Source of the DNA: Haematomicrobium sanguinis DSM 21259
Lineage (GTDB): Bacteria > Actinomycetota > Actinomycetes > Actinomycetales > Micrococcaceae
Reading direction: 5' to 3'
Assembly: GCF_000688395.1 (NCBI RefSeq)
Contig: NZ_JIAG01000003.1
Location: 206,329 to 270,328, forward strand
Length of the DNA stretch: 64,000 bases
This document shows, piece by piece, positions 1 through 7,797 of the stretch. Position numbers and translations under genes: made by a program. Position 1 is the first letter of the stretch; each line of letters opens with the position of its first letter. The notes beneath the pieces are model-generated. The model ran no database searches. It was not told the DNA's origin and saw only the letters and a program-made list of their open reading frames with translations.

Positions 1-525
1 GTCTGCATCAACAACCGGACCACACTCCGCGGCGCCCTGAACCGCTTCGGTGTCAACGCGAACCGCCCGCTTTTCGACCTCGGCACCGGAATCGGCCTCT
101 ACCTGATCCTCGGAATCGGCACCCTCGGCGTGTACGCCGCCGGCCGCGCCCTCAACCTCACCACGGCGCTCGTCCCCTCATCCGCCGCAGAATACTGGTG
201 GACGGTCCCGATCCTGATCCTCGCCGCGCTCAAAAACGGCATCCTCGAACAGTTCGTCATGATCGGCTTCTTCTTCGACCGCACCCGCGCCCTCGGCTGG
301 TCCCCGGCGGCCACCATCATCACGAGCGCACTCATCCGCGGCGCCTACCACTCCTACCAGGGCATCGGCCCGATGATCGGCAACATTGCCATGGGTCTCA
401 TCTTCGGCTGGTTCTACCAGCGCACCGGCCGCCTCACACCAATGATCATCGCCCACGCCCTCCTCGACGTGAGCGCTTTTGTCGGTTTTGCCCTGGTTTC
501 CGGTTTCCTGGGCTTTGGCTCTTAG
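1..525 (+). CDS. CPBP-family intramembrane metalloprotease (5' partial)
   Basis: The frame is open at the left edge, so the N-terminus lies outside the window; 174 codons are visible. The protein is hydrophobic with several membrane segments and carries the CPBP (CAAX protease/Abi, Rce1-like) motifs: motif 1 around visible residues 83-94 (EQFVMIGFFFDR), motif 2 RGAYH at 113-117, motif 3 HALLD at 152-156. Family members normally have a Glu-Glu pair in motif 1; here the second Glu is Gln, while the Glu taken as catalytic remains. Such proteins cleave or modify membrane-bound substrates; the substrate is unknown. The last 80 bp overlap the convergent gene's 3' end. Family call is firm, activity is inferred. 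Confidence 0.85.
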   Translation, partial: VCINNRTTLRGALNRFGVNANRPLFDLGTGIGLYLILGIGTLGVYAAGRALNLTTALVPSSAAEYWWTVPILILAALKNGILEQFVMIGFFFDRTRALGWSPAATIITSALIRGAYHSYQGIGPMIGNIAMGLIFGWFYQRTGRLTPMIIAHALLDVSAFVGFALVSGFLGFGS

Positions 526-1228
526 CTTTCGCCGCCGGTTTTTTCCTCGCGACCTTCTCGCTCACTTCGGGCTGGCGCGAACTGCGCTCGGTCCGCCCGC
601 GCACCACACCGATAAACGCCTCAAACAGCTCCTCGTTCGCTGCCTTCGCCGCATGCGAAAACGCGAGCCCCACCGGATACCGCGGCCCATCGGCCAGCAC
701 CCGGGATACCGCGTCTTTCCTTGCGTAGAGGCGCGCCAAAGAATGAGGAACGACGGCGATCACCGCACCAGATGCCGCGGTCGCCATAATCTGTTCAACG
801 GTCAAATCAGCATCAGAGCCCGCATCCGGGGGAGACGCCCCGGCCGCATCAAAACGGGTCGCCAGCCGTGCTTCGCCAGCAATGTCGGCGAGCTCCAGCT
901 CCTCAAAGGCGGCAATCTCGTGATCCCGGTTCGCCACCACCACGGACACTTCCTCATACAGGGGAATTACGGCGGTGTCTTCGCTCGAATCATCCAGGGG
1001 CAACCGGGCAAAGAAAAAGTCCACCGGCGCGTCCACGCACTCGCCGCCAGCCCCGAAAATTTCTTGGCCAGCCGCCGCATCGGTGAGCCAGGAGAATGAG
1101 GCGGCATCGCCGTCGTACCTCAGCGCTTTTAAGGTGACCTCCGGATACCGGGCGCGCCACCGCTGGAACCATTTTCCCGGGTTGACGCCGGCCGCATAGA
1201 GGACGGTGAGGGTGTCGCGGGTGTTCAC
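446..1228 (-). CDS. LysR-type substrate-binding domain protein without HTH
   Basis: 260 aa, starting at a GTG. Residues ~5-210 look like the periplasmic-binding-protein-like effector domain of LysR regulators, including the paired lobes (AVIPLYEEVSVVV near 85-97 and AVIAVVPHSLA near 155-165). There is no N-terminal winged helix. The C-terminal ~45 residues are strongly basic (KKPAAKAK, RSRRGGRGR) and could contact nucleic acid or membrane. A TAAGCT hexamer ends 6 bases before the GTG, suggesting a leaderless message. Its 3' end overlaps the convergent CPBP gene by 80 bp. Standalone proteins of this layout occur in Micrococcales; the role is unknown and it should not be called a transcription factor without evidence. 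Confidence 0.75.
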   Translation of the reverse strand: MNTRDTLTVLYAAGVNPGKWFQRWRARYPEVTLKALRYDGDAASFSWLTDAAAGQEIFGAGGECVDAPVDFFFARLPLDDSSEDTAVIPLYEEVSVVVANRDHEIAAFEELELADIAGEARLATRFDAAGASPPDAGSDADLTVEQIMATAASGAVIAVVPHSLARLYARKDAVSRVLADGPRYPVGLAFSHAAKAANEELFEAFIGVVRGRTERSSRQPEVSEKVARKKPAAKAKSQSPGNRKPGQNRQKRSRRGGRGR

Positions 1229-1234
1229 ATTCCC

Positions 1235-1240
1235 AGCTTA
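1235..1240 (-). promoter_or_regulatory. -10 box of a leaderless promoter for the LysR-like gene
   Basis: TAAGCT on the minus strand (1240 down to 1235) is followed by six bases and the GTG at 1228. It lies just beyond the 3' end of the VOC gene, so the downstream gene may have its own promoter. Inferred from spacing only. Confidence 0.4.
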
Positions 1241-1245
1241 GTGGG

Positions 1246-1884
1246 CTAGATCGTGACGTCGCCGCGTTCGGTCTTGAACGTGCAGGAGAGGATGCCGGGC
1301 ATGCCGTTCGGGGCAACCCAGTCGACCGCGACGTCATCCAGCGGGTCGGTGACGTCGGTGCCGAGCCAGTCGGTCACGCGCTCGGCCGACCCGGCAATGG
1401 TCAGGGATTCCAAGTCGATGGTGGTGGGGCTCGCGTTGGAGGGGTGCAGGCTCGGATCGCCCTCCCACTTGAGCATGTACGGCACCTGCGGGTCCGCGAT
1501 CAGGCCCTTGATGCCGATTTGCTCCCACACGAGTTCGCGGCCGTCCGGGAACTTGCGGTTTCCGGGGACCGATTTGCGGCCAAGGCGCTCCTCGAAGGGG
1601 GAGAGGTCATCGACCGCGACGCACCAACCCATCCAGCCGCCGCCGAGTTCGCTGCGCGCGCGCACCGCCTGGCCGAAGGGGGCCTTGTCGCTCGCGGGGT
1701 GATCAAGGACCTCGACCACTTCCAGGTACTGGCGATCGGTCAGCGGGAAAATCATATTTCGGGTCCCAAAACGGGGATGAATACCGCCCTTGACCGGCTC
1801 CATGCCGAGCTTCTCGGCGATCCTCTCGCTGGTGGCTTGAAGGCCGTCCGGCTCACTGGCAAAGGAAACATGATCTAACCGCAT
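1246..1884 (-). CDS. VOC family protein (glyoxalase-like domain)
   Basis: 212 aa. The opening MRLDHVSFASE and the repeated beta-alpha-beta pattern fit the vicinal oxygen chelate superfamily, specifically the glyoxalase-like domain with two halves (residues ~1-110 and ~130-212). These proteins bind a divalent metal and act on small carbonyl, aromatic or resistance-related substrates; nothing here identifies the substrate. A possible -10 (CAAGAT) ends six bases before the ATG, and a DtxR/IdeR-like box at 1916-1934 falls near where the -35 would be, so iron control is possible. The LysR-like gene follows 17 bp downstream on the same strand. Confidence 0.75.
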   Translation of the reverse strand: MRLDHVSFASEPDGLQATSERIAEKLGMEPVKGGIHPRFGTRNMIFPLTDRQYLEVVEVLDHPASDKAPFGQAVRARSELGGGWMGWCVAVDDLSPFEERLGRKSVPGNRKFPDGRELVWEQIGIKGLIADPQVPYMLKWEGDPSLHPSNASPTTIDLESLTIAGSAERVTDWLGTDVTDPLDDVAVDWVAPNGMPGILSCTFKTERGDVTI

Positions 1885-1915
1885 GGCCTAATCTTGGCAG
1901 GTTGTTTCGCGTTGC

Positions 1916-1934
1916 TCAGCTTAGGCTGACCTAA
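1916..1934. promoter_or_regulatory. DtxR/IdeR-like iron box
   Basis: The 19-mer TCAGCTTAGGCTGACCTAA matches 16 of 19 positions of the corynebacterial/mycobacterial iron box TTAGGTTAGGCTAACCTAA. It sits about 32 bp upstream of the VOC gene on one side and about 240 bp upstream of metX on the other. By position the VOC promoter is the likelier target. Match counted by eye. Confidence 0.55.
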
Positions 1935-1941
1935 GTAAAAA

Positions 1942-1957
1942 TGTGGCCTAAGTCACA
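1942..1957. promoter_or_regulatory. CRP/GlxR-like operator
   Basis: TGTGGCCTAAGTCACA matches 15 of 16 positions of the GlxR/CRP consensus TGTGAnnTAnnTCACA. It lies 7 bp from the iron box in the VOC-metX intergenic region, so the two regulators could interfere. Confidence 0.5.
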
Positions 1958-2040
1958 GTATTCTGTGTGCTCTTTTTCGCCGGTAGGTGTCACACAGTTT
2001 CACAATCTTGACCGTCGAGGAGCCGTTGCGCTCTGCTAGT

Positions 2041-2135
2041 GATAGGTCACGAGTCCTAGCGAAAAGCCCCGGCTTGCTAGGCGGCAACCCTCCTTACGCG
2101 GTGGGGTGCCCCGGGTGAAGACCCGGTCCGCCAGC
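2041..2135 (+). promoter_or_regulatory. SAM-IV-type riboswitch upstream of metX
   Basis: The leader shows the conserved blocks of the actinobacterial SAM-IV class: GGTCACGAG at 2045, AGCCCCGGCTTGCTAG near 2064-2080, GGCAACCCTCC near 2081-2092 and GGTGGGGTGCCCCGGGTGA near 2100-2118. The class binds S-adenosylmethionine and typically precedes methionine biosynthesis genes, as here. The element ends ~40 bases before the metX start, consistent with sequestering the start region or terminating transcription when SAM is abundant. A TTGACC at 2008-2013 may be part of the promoter. Confidence 0.88.
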
Positions 2136-2172
2136 ATCCGCCAGCGGGCAAGCGCGACTCGGGAGCCCCACA

Positions 2173-3417
2173 TTGAGTACCGAAATTTTGTCCGCGGCAC
2201 ACCGCCGCCCCCGCATTGCCGAGCGCATCTCGCTGCCCTACGCGGTCACGCATCCAGCAGCAGCCGAGGTGCAGGTAGTAAACATTGGCGATCTACACCT
2301 GGAAAACGGCGAACTGCTTCCCGAAACCCAACTCGCCTACGAGACATGGGGACGGCTCAATGCTCGCGCGGACAACGCGATCCTGGTCCAGCATGCCTTG
2401 ACCGGAAGCTCCCATGCCGCCACCGGAGCAAACGGGGCGAAGGGCTGGTGGGACACCTTCATCGGTCCGGGCAAAGCTTTGGACACCAACACCTACTTCG
2501 TGGTGGCCGCCAATATTCTGGGCGGCTGTTACGGATCCACTGGACCAGGTTCTCGGCGCCCCGAGGGCTGGGGGCCGGCCCGCGACGGGTTGACCCAGTG
2601 GTTTGGGCAACGCCGCGAGTGGGGTTCGCAGTTCCCGTTCCTCACCCTCCGCGACACCGTCCGCGCCGAATCCCGCTTGGCCGACGCGCTCGGAATTAGC
2701 CGCTGGCACACCGTCATCGGCGGTTCCATGGGCGGCGCCCGCGCCTTAGAGTGGGCGGTGACCTATCCCGAGCGGGTGGCCCGAGTCGCCGTCATTGCCG
2801 CGTCTGCCTCGAGCACGGCAGAACAGATCGCGCTCGCGCGCACACAGGTCGAGGCGATTCGCCTGGACCCACAGTTTTATGGCGGGGACTACTACCCGGG
2901 CCCGCAACCGCGCACCGGGCTCTCGCTGGCGCGGAAGATCGCGCACGTGTCCTACCGCAGCGAGTCCGAACTGGGCGCGCGCTTTGGCCGGGGCGCACAA
3001 CCGGGGGAGCGCACCCTGGGCGCCCGCCTGCAATTGGGGCGGGGACGCTACCAGGTGGAAAGCTACCTGGACCATCAGGGCGAAACCCTGGTGGATCGTT
3101 TTGACGCGAACAGCTATATCGCGCTCACCGAGGCGCTCATGAGCCACGACATTGGCCGCGGGCGCGGCGGTATCCAGGCGGCGCTTGGCCGGGTGGGCGC
3201 GGAGGTTTTTTTGGCCTACGTGGACTCGGATCGCCTGTACCTGCCGGAGCAGACGTTGGCGCTAGCCGACGGGCTGAACCGCGCGCGCGGCGTTGCCGAT
3301 TCGGGCGATGACACGCGGCGCGTCAGCGCCCACCGGATCACTTCGGCCAAGGGCCACGACGGCTTCCTCACCGACATTGCCCAGCTCGAAGCCCCGTTTG
3401 CGCGCTTTCTCGCTTAG
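2173..3417 (+). CDS. metX: Homoserine O-acetyltransferase
   Basis: 414 aa alpha/beta hydrolase-fold enzyme that acetylates L-homoserine with acetyl-CoA, the activating step of methionine synthesis by sulfhydrylation. The nucleophile elbow GGSMGG places Ser185; the acid is the second Asp of VDSDRLYLP (~353) and the base is His395 in GHDGF. The start used is a TTG directly after the riboswitch; the ribosome site is weak and a downstream start cannot be excluded. Expression should be repressed by SAM through the SAM-IV element. metY is not adjacent. The gene ends in a 3-4 bp convergent overlap with the GDSL hydrolase gene. Length fits the family (370-415 aa). Confidence 0.95.
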   Translation: MSTEILSAAHRRPRIAERISLPYAVTHPAAAEVQVVNIGDLHLENGELLPETQLAYETWGRLNARADNAILVQHALTGSSHAATGANGAKGWWDTFIGPGKALDTNTYFVVAANILGGCYGSTGPGSRRPEGWGPARDGLTQWFGQRREWGSQFPFLTLRDTVRAESRLADALGISRWHTVIGGSMGGARALEWAVTYPERVARVAVIAASASSTAEQIALARTQVEAIRLDPQFYGGDYYPGPQPRTGLSLARKIAHVSYRSESELGARFGRGAQPGERTLGARLQLGRGRYQVESYLDHQGETLVDRFDANSYIALTEALMSHDIGRGRGGIQAALGRVGAEVFLAYVDSDRLYLPEQTLALADGLNRARGVADSGDDTRRVSAHRITSAKGHDGFLTDIAQLEAPFARFLA

Positions 3418-4223
3418 GAATCCTCGGCGATCGGGTACACCGGTGCTGGCTCGGGACGCTTGGGCGTAATCCCATCGCCGGAAGACTGATGCCGCAATCG
3501 CCGCAGCACCCACGGTGCCAAGTGCTGGCGCGCCCAGACTAAATCCTCGGCGGCCGCCTCGCGCCAGGACTTAGCTGGCAGCGGTGCCACCTCCAGTGCC
3601 TCCAGTTGGTGCGGAACATTGAGCGTATCCAGCACCATCATCGCAATCGTGTGGTGCCCAAGCGGCGAAAAATGCAGCCGGTCATCTGCCCACATCTGTT
3701 GTTGCCGCAGCTCGCGCACCGCCCACATGTCCGCGATGATCGCATCGTGCTGCTTGGCCACCATGTGCAGATTCTCGTTATAAATCGCGGTCTTGGCGCG
3801 CACATTGCCAATCGACAGCGAATCCCCGGTGTCCGGCCCGGTAAAAAGCACGACGGCGGCACCCGACTTTGCGAGCTTGGCTAACCCGGTTTCCAACTCG
3901 GCAGCAATCACATCCGGGTCCGAGCCGGGCCGGATGACGTCATTGCCGCCGGCGGAGATCGTGATGAGATCGGGTTTGAGCGAGAGCGCCTGATCAATCT
4001 GCTCATCCAAAATTTGGCGAAGCACCCGGCCGCGAATGGCCAGGTTCGCGTAGGCGAAATCCTGAAGCCCCACGCTCAGTTGCTCGGCAACGCGATCCGC
4101 CCAGCCGCGGTGTCCGCCTGGTACCCGGTCATCCGGGTCGCCGATGCCTTCGGTGAACGAATCCCCGATCGCTACGTAGCGGTTCCAGGGGTGCGGGTTG
4201 TACTCGTCAGTAACTTTGTTCAC
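3414..4223 (-). CDS. SGNH/GDSL-type hydrolase
   Basis: About 269 aa from the GTG at 4223; the frame is open further upstream to 4274, but the residues before VNKVTDE look non-coding. Block I GDSFTEG (Ser22), block II Gly in ANLAIRG, block III GGND (~100) and block V DRLHFSPLGH give the full Ser/Asp/His set of the SGNH family. There is no signal peptide, so a cytoplasmic esterase or lipase is likely; the substrate is unknown. The C-terminal 60 residues are Pro/Arg-rich and outside the catalytic domain. Monocistronic and convergent with metX. Confidence 0.85.
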   Translation of the reverse strand: MNKVTDEYNPHPWNRYVAIGDSFTEGIGDPDDRVPGGHRGWADRVAEQLSVGLQDFAYANLAIRGRVLRQILDEQIDQALSLKPDLITISAGGNDVIRPGSDPDVIAAELETGLAKLAKSGAAVVLFTGPDTGDSLSIGNVRAKTAIYNENLHMVAKQHDAIIADMWAVRELRQQQMWADDRLHFSPLGHHTIAMMVLDTLNVPHQLEALEVAPLPAKSWREAAAEDLVWARQHLAPWVLRRLRHQSSGDGITPKRPEPAPVYPIAEDS

Positions 4224-4303
4224 GTTACTAGTGTGCCCACAAATCATTTGAGCGAAAAATTGGCAACCGGACACTTAAGCAATCCTGGGCGTCAACGCTG
4301 TGA

Positions 4304-4309
4304 CAGGAT
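4304..4309 (+). promoter_or_regulatory. -10 box of a leaderless promoter
   Basis: CAGGAT lies six bases before the ATG at 4316 of the esterase gene and no Shine-Dalgarno sequence is present. The hexamer departs from TAnnnT at the first base, so this is a weak call. Confidence 0.35.
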
Positions 4310-4315
4310 GAGCAT

Positions 4316-4993
4316 ATGGCTCTTGAAGACACTCCTGCATTTGGCGAACCCGTGACCGTTTTCAACCGCGAGGAGAGCGAAAGATCCGGCACCCCGCTTC
4401 TGGTTCTCTTGCACGGGATTGGCGCGCATGAGCGCGATTTATGGCCGATCGTGGATCTGCTACCGGCCGAGTACACGGTCGCGTCGCTGCGCGCACCGCT
4501 GGCGTACGGCCCGGGATTCTCCTGGTTTGACCTGACCATCACCCCGGACGCGAAATCCTATGATTCCGCCGGTGTGCTGCGCAGCCTGCACTGGCTTTCC
4601 GGCTGGATCGACGGTATGCGGTCCAAGCATTCCTCGGTGAGCCTGCTCGGTTTCTCCCAGGGCATGGCCATGGCAACCGGCCTGTTGCGCATGAACCCCA
4701 GCGGCTATGCGGCAACGGTGGGGCTCTCCGGTTTTGTGACCGACCCCAACTCCGGCCCGGATTCACCCTTCAAGGACGCCGAGCTCGCCGACATTAAACC
4801 GCCGTATTTTTGGGGACGAGATCAAGCGGACCCGGTCGTCTTCCCGCAATGGGTCGAGGAAACCAACACCTGGCTCCAAGCCCACGTCAACCTCACGAAG
4901 GTGCTCTACACCGGCATGGGCCACGGCATTAACGCCCAAGAGATTGGCCACGTCAGTGAATTCCTGAAAAGCACGCTTCCCGGCAAGGGCTAG
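4316..4993 (+). CDS. Alpha/beta hydrolase, phospholipase/carboxylesterase type
   Basis: 225 aa, cytoplasmic. It has the oxyanion loop LHGIGAHERDL (~33-42), the nucleophile elbow LGFSQG with Ser114, Asp172 in RDQADPVV and His203 in GMGHG, the arrangement of the small carboxylesterase/acyl-protein thioesterase family (YpfH-like). The substrate cannot be read from the sequence. Probably transcribed alone: the upstream gene is divergent and the downstream S4 gene convergent, with a 4 bp 3' overlap (4990-4993). Confidence 0.87.
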   Translation: MALEDTPAFGEPVTVFNREESERSGTPLLVLLHGIGAHERDLWPIVDLLPAEYTVASLRAPLAYGPGFSWFDLTITPDAKSYDSAGVLRSLHWLSGWIDGMRSKHSSVSLLGFSQGMAMATGLLRMNPSGYAATVGLSGFVTDPNSGPDSPFKDAELADIKPPYFWGRDQADPVVFPQWVEETNTWLQAHVNLTKVLYTGMGHGINAQEIGHVSEFLKSTLPGKG

Positions 4994-5217
4994 TGCTCCG
5001 CCCGCACCATCACGCTTCCGGCACCTAGCACCGTCACGGTTTGCCCCGGGCGGACCTGCTTGCCGCGTTGCGTCACGACCTCGCCATCAACCTGAACCTG
5101 GCCCTCGGCAATGACCGCCTTGGCCTCAACCCCGTCCTCGACCAGGTTCGCGAGCTTGAGCACTTGCCCTAGCCGGATGGTGTCGTCACGAATTTCAATT
5201 TCCTCCATGACACCCAT
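4990..5217 (-). CDS. S4-domain RNA-binding protein (YbcJ-like)
   Basis: 75 aa, or 72 from MEEIEIRDD at 5208. Nearly the whole protein is one S4 domain: RLGQVLKLANLVEDGVEAK, then GQVQVDGEVVTQRGKQV, the fold of small RNA-binding proteins such as YbcJ/YaaA and of ribosomal S4. Likely role is binding structured RNA; no partner is known. It follows efeB on the same strand with a 26 bp gap and may be co-transcribed with the iron uptake genes, though no functional link is evident. Confidence 0.85.
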   Translation of the reverse strand: MGVMEEIEIRDDTIRLGQVLKLANLVEDGVEAKAVIAEGQVQVDGEVVTQRGKQVRPGQTVTVLGAGSVMVRAEH

Positions 5218-5243
5218 CTTTGCGTACTGGGAGCCAAAACGCT

Positions 5244-6512
5244 TCAGGCAAAAAACGCTTTACCGAAATAGTCTCCGGGCTCTTTCAATCCCGGCGGCAC
5301 GGCAAAGACCCCTGAGCCGATGTGCCGAATATATTCACTCAGCCGGTCATGCCGGCCCAACTTGTTTTGCAAGCTCACAAACTGCGAAACCGCTCGCTGA
5401 TAGCTGATGAACATGAGCCCGGCGCTCAACCGGCCCACCGCGTCCATGCCGTCGGTGTAGTTGTACCCGCGCCGCAGGATCTTGACCCCATTGTTTTCCT
5501 CTGCCGAGGCCAAACGCATGTGCGCCCTGGGATCGATGACCGGTTTGCCATCGGCCATTGCCTGAAAATCCGGGGTGTCCTTCTCCGCCGTTCCGGTCAG
5601 CGGCGCACCCTCGAGCTTGGTCCGGCCAAAAATACGCTGCTGGTCGCCGATCGGGTCCTGATCCCAGGTCTCGATCAGCATTTGAATCTTGCGTGCCACC
5701 AGGAAGGACCCGCCGCGCAGCCATTCGGGTGCTTCTGCCCCGCACCACACATGCTTTTCAAAGTCGGCCGCATCGGTGATGTTCCGCGTACCGTCCTTGA
5801 ACCCCATCAAGTTTCTCGGGGTCGACTGCCCGGCGCCGGCCGACGCCCGGCCAAACCCGAGCGCGGTCCAGGACAGTGTGAAGACACCCTGCCCGAGCCG
5901 CGCGAGGTTCCGCACCGCGTGATACGCCACTTGCGGGTCATCCGCGCACGACTGCACGCACACCTCGCCGCCGGTGAGTCCGGGCTGTAGCGCGTCGCCC
6001 GGGAACGCGGGCAACTCAAACTCGGCCGGTTTGAATTTCTGCAACCCGAGCGCATCAAAAAACCGCGGACCAAACCCGAGCGTCAACGTCAGATTCGCGG
6101 CCGGCAAATCGGTTGCCTCACCCGTGTCCGGCGGGATCGCATCGGTGCGCTCCGGTTCGATCCGACCAATGGCCGCGCCCTGGCTCATCCGCTGCATCGC
6201 CGCCGACCAGCGCGCCAGCACTCGCTGCACCGCAGCCGGATCCGCGGAACTCAATCCAAAAGAGGCAAACACCAGGTTGCGTTGCGGGGGCGTGGCAATA
6301 CCCGCTTGGTGCTCACCATAAAAGGGTACGACGGCGTTGCCTCCGCCCGCAGGCGCCTGGCCTTCCTGAGCGCGCGAGGTCGAAGCAAAAACCGTGGCGG
6401 CACCGGCGAGGGCACCGGCGGCCGCACTGCCCAATCCGGTGCCGATGAGTGCGCGGCGGGAAAACCGCCCCGCGGGTTCGCTACCACGGTTTGCCTCGGT
6501 GTTCTCACTCAT
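5244..6512 (-). CDS. efeB: Deferrochelatase/Dyp-type peroxidase EfeB
   Basis: 422 aa. A twin-arginine signal (FSRRALIG, Arg19-Arg20, followed by a hydrophobic Ala/Gly stretch) sends the folded hemoprotein outside the membrane. The DyP motif GFKDG (237-241) gives the distal Asp used in peroxide cleavage. In EfeUOB systems EfeB handles heme or oxidises ferrous iron for uptake. The start overlaps the end of efeO by 4 bp (ATGA), and it is the last efe gene. Expression should follow the iron box upstream of efeU. Length is as expected for the family. Confidence 0.95.
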   Translation of the reverse strand: MSENTEANRGSEPAGRFSRRALIGTGLGSAAAGALAGAATVFASTSRAQEGQAPAGGGNAVVPFYGEHQAGIATPPQRNLVFASFGLSSADPAAVQRVLARWSAAMQRMSQGAAIGRIEPERTDAIPPDTGEATDLPAANLTLTLGFGPRFFDALGLQKFKPAEFELPAFPGDALQPGLTGGEVCVQSCADDPQVAYHAVRNLARLGQGVFTLSWTALGFGRASAGAGQSTPRNLMGFKDGTRNITDAADFEKHVWCGAEAPEWLRGGSFLVARKIQMLIETWDQDPIGDQQRIFGRTKLEGAPLTGTAEKDTPDFQAMADGKPVIDPRAHMRLASAEENNGVKILRRGYNYTDGMDAVGRLSAGLMFISYQRAVSQFVSLQNKLGRHDRLSEYIRHIGSGVFAVPPGLKEPGDYFGKAFFA

Positions 6513-7726
6513 CGGGCGGTCGCAACCTTTTCGGCAATACGGGCCATGGGCGCTTGCAAGCTCTGGATGGTCGCGGTCAGTTCGGCGCCGTCGCTCGCCC
6601 GCAACTGTGGGGTGTACCGCTGGTAGCCGCCGAGTTCCGACGAATCCTTGTAACCATCCAGCGTGGTCTTGACCTTTTCAAACTCGGCGTCAATGGTCTT
6701 GGTCAGGGGTTCATCAATCTTCGTGAGCGCCGGGCGCAAGTAGACGAAAGCTTGCTCCGCCCCCTCCACGTTTGCCGCGAAATCCACCAGGTCAATTTGG
6801 CTGAAGATCTCCTCTTCTCCGGTGATCTTGGAATTCTGAATCTCTTCCAATAAACCCGAAGCACCGCTCGCCAAGTCCTCCGGCTGGTAGCTCAGATTCT
6901 TGGTCTCGTTCAGAAGTTTTTCGACATCCGTGACCAACTGGGCGGCGTTCTTCTTTGTCGCATCGGTGATCTTCTTGGTGGTAAAGATGTCCTTTTCAAT
7001 CGTGTGGAAGCCGGTCCAGGTTTCCCCTTCGGCAAGGTCGGCTTCGCGCAGGTCGATTGCGGGGTCGAGGTCTGGGAAGCTCTCGGCCACCGGTTCAATG
7101 CGCTCATAGAACGGGCGCGCGGCGGCATACGCTTGCTCGGCGGCAGCGACATCGCCGGAGTCGACGGCCGCTTGTAGCTCTTTGACCGCCGCCACAGCAG
7201 ATTCGGTCTGGGCGCTCACGTATTCCGCGTAGCCTTTCGCCCCCTCGTCCAGGAGCCCCGCGATGGAACTATCGGCGGCGACCTTGCGCTCACCGGTCAC
7301 GGTGAAATCGACGCTCTCCGGGCTCGCCCCGGGGCAGTAGATCTGGTACGTGCCCGGGTCCAAGGTGACGGTGAACGTGCCGCCGGTCAGCCCGGGTGCG
7401 ATGTTCTCCCGCTCGCCGAGGATGCGCTTTTCGCTCAACAGTTCCACTTCGCTCAGGGCCGTGGAGTCCTTGTTCTCGGTGCTGAAGGTGACCGGTCCGG
7501 ATTCGGCGCTCGCAAAGTCGGGGACGCACTGGTCGCTGCCGTCCTTGAGTTGCATCGTGACCTTGACTTGGGAGGCGCCCTCCGTCACCGGCGCCTTATC
7601 CCCGGACGCGTTAGCCCCGCCACCGGTGGTTTCGGCGTTTGCTCCGGCGGAACAGCCCGCCAAGAGCAGGGCGGCCAGAGGAACTGTGGCGAGGGCGAGG
7701 GAACGGGGGCGAACAGACATGGACAT
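6509..7726 (-). CDS. efeO: Iron uptake lipoprotein EfeO
   Basis: 405 aa exported lipoprotein: signal peptide with lipobox LLAGC (Cys25), a cupredoxin-like domain (~60-150) and a helical M75 imelysin/EfeO domain (~155-405) with the HTIEKDIF segment that carries the conserved HxxE iron-site motif. It is thought to capture iron outside the membrane and pass it to EfeU. Two-domain architecture and length match full-size EfeO. It is translationally coupled to efeB (4 bp overlap) and lies 71 bp after efeU. Confidence 0.95.
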   Translation of the reverse strand: MSMSVRPRSLALATVPLAALLLAGCSAGANAETTGGGANASGDKAPVTEGASQVKVTMQLKDGSDQCVPDFASAESGPVTFSTENKDSTALSEVELLSEKRILGERENIAPGLTGGTFTVTLDPGTYQIYCPGASPESVDFTVTGERKVAADSSIAGLLDEGAKGYAEYVSAQTESAVAAVKELQAAVDSGDVAAAEQAYAAARPFYERIEPVAESFPDLDPAIDLREADLAEGETWTGFHTIEKDIFTTKKITDATKKNAAQLVTDVEKLLNETKNLSYQPEDLASGASGLLEEIQNSKITGEEEIFSQIDLVDFAANVEGAEQAFVYLRPALTKIDEPLTKTIDAEFEKVKTTLDGYKDSSELGGYQRYTPQLRASDGAELTATIQSLQAPMARIAEKVATAR

Positions 7727-7797
7727 GGGTCAGCTTTCATTCAAAGGGGGAGTGGGTGTGATGGGGGTGTGGTGCCTTGTACCGGGCAGGGCGAGCT

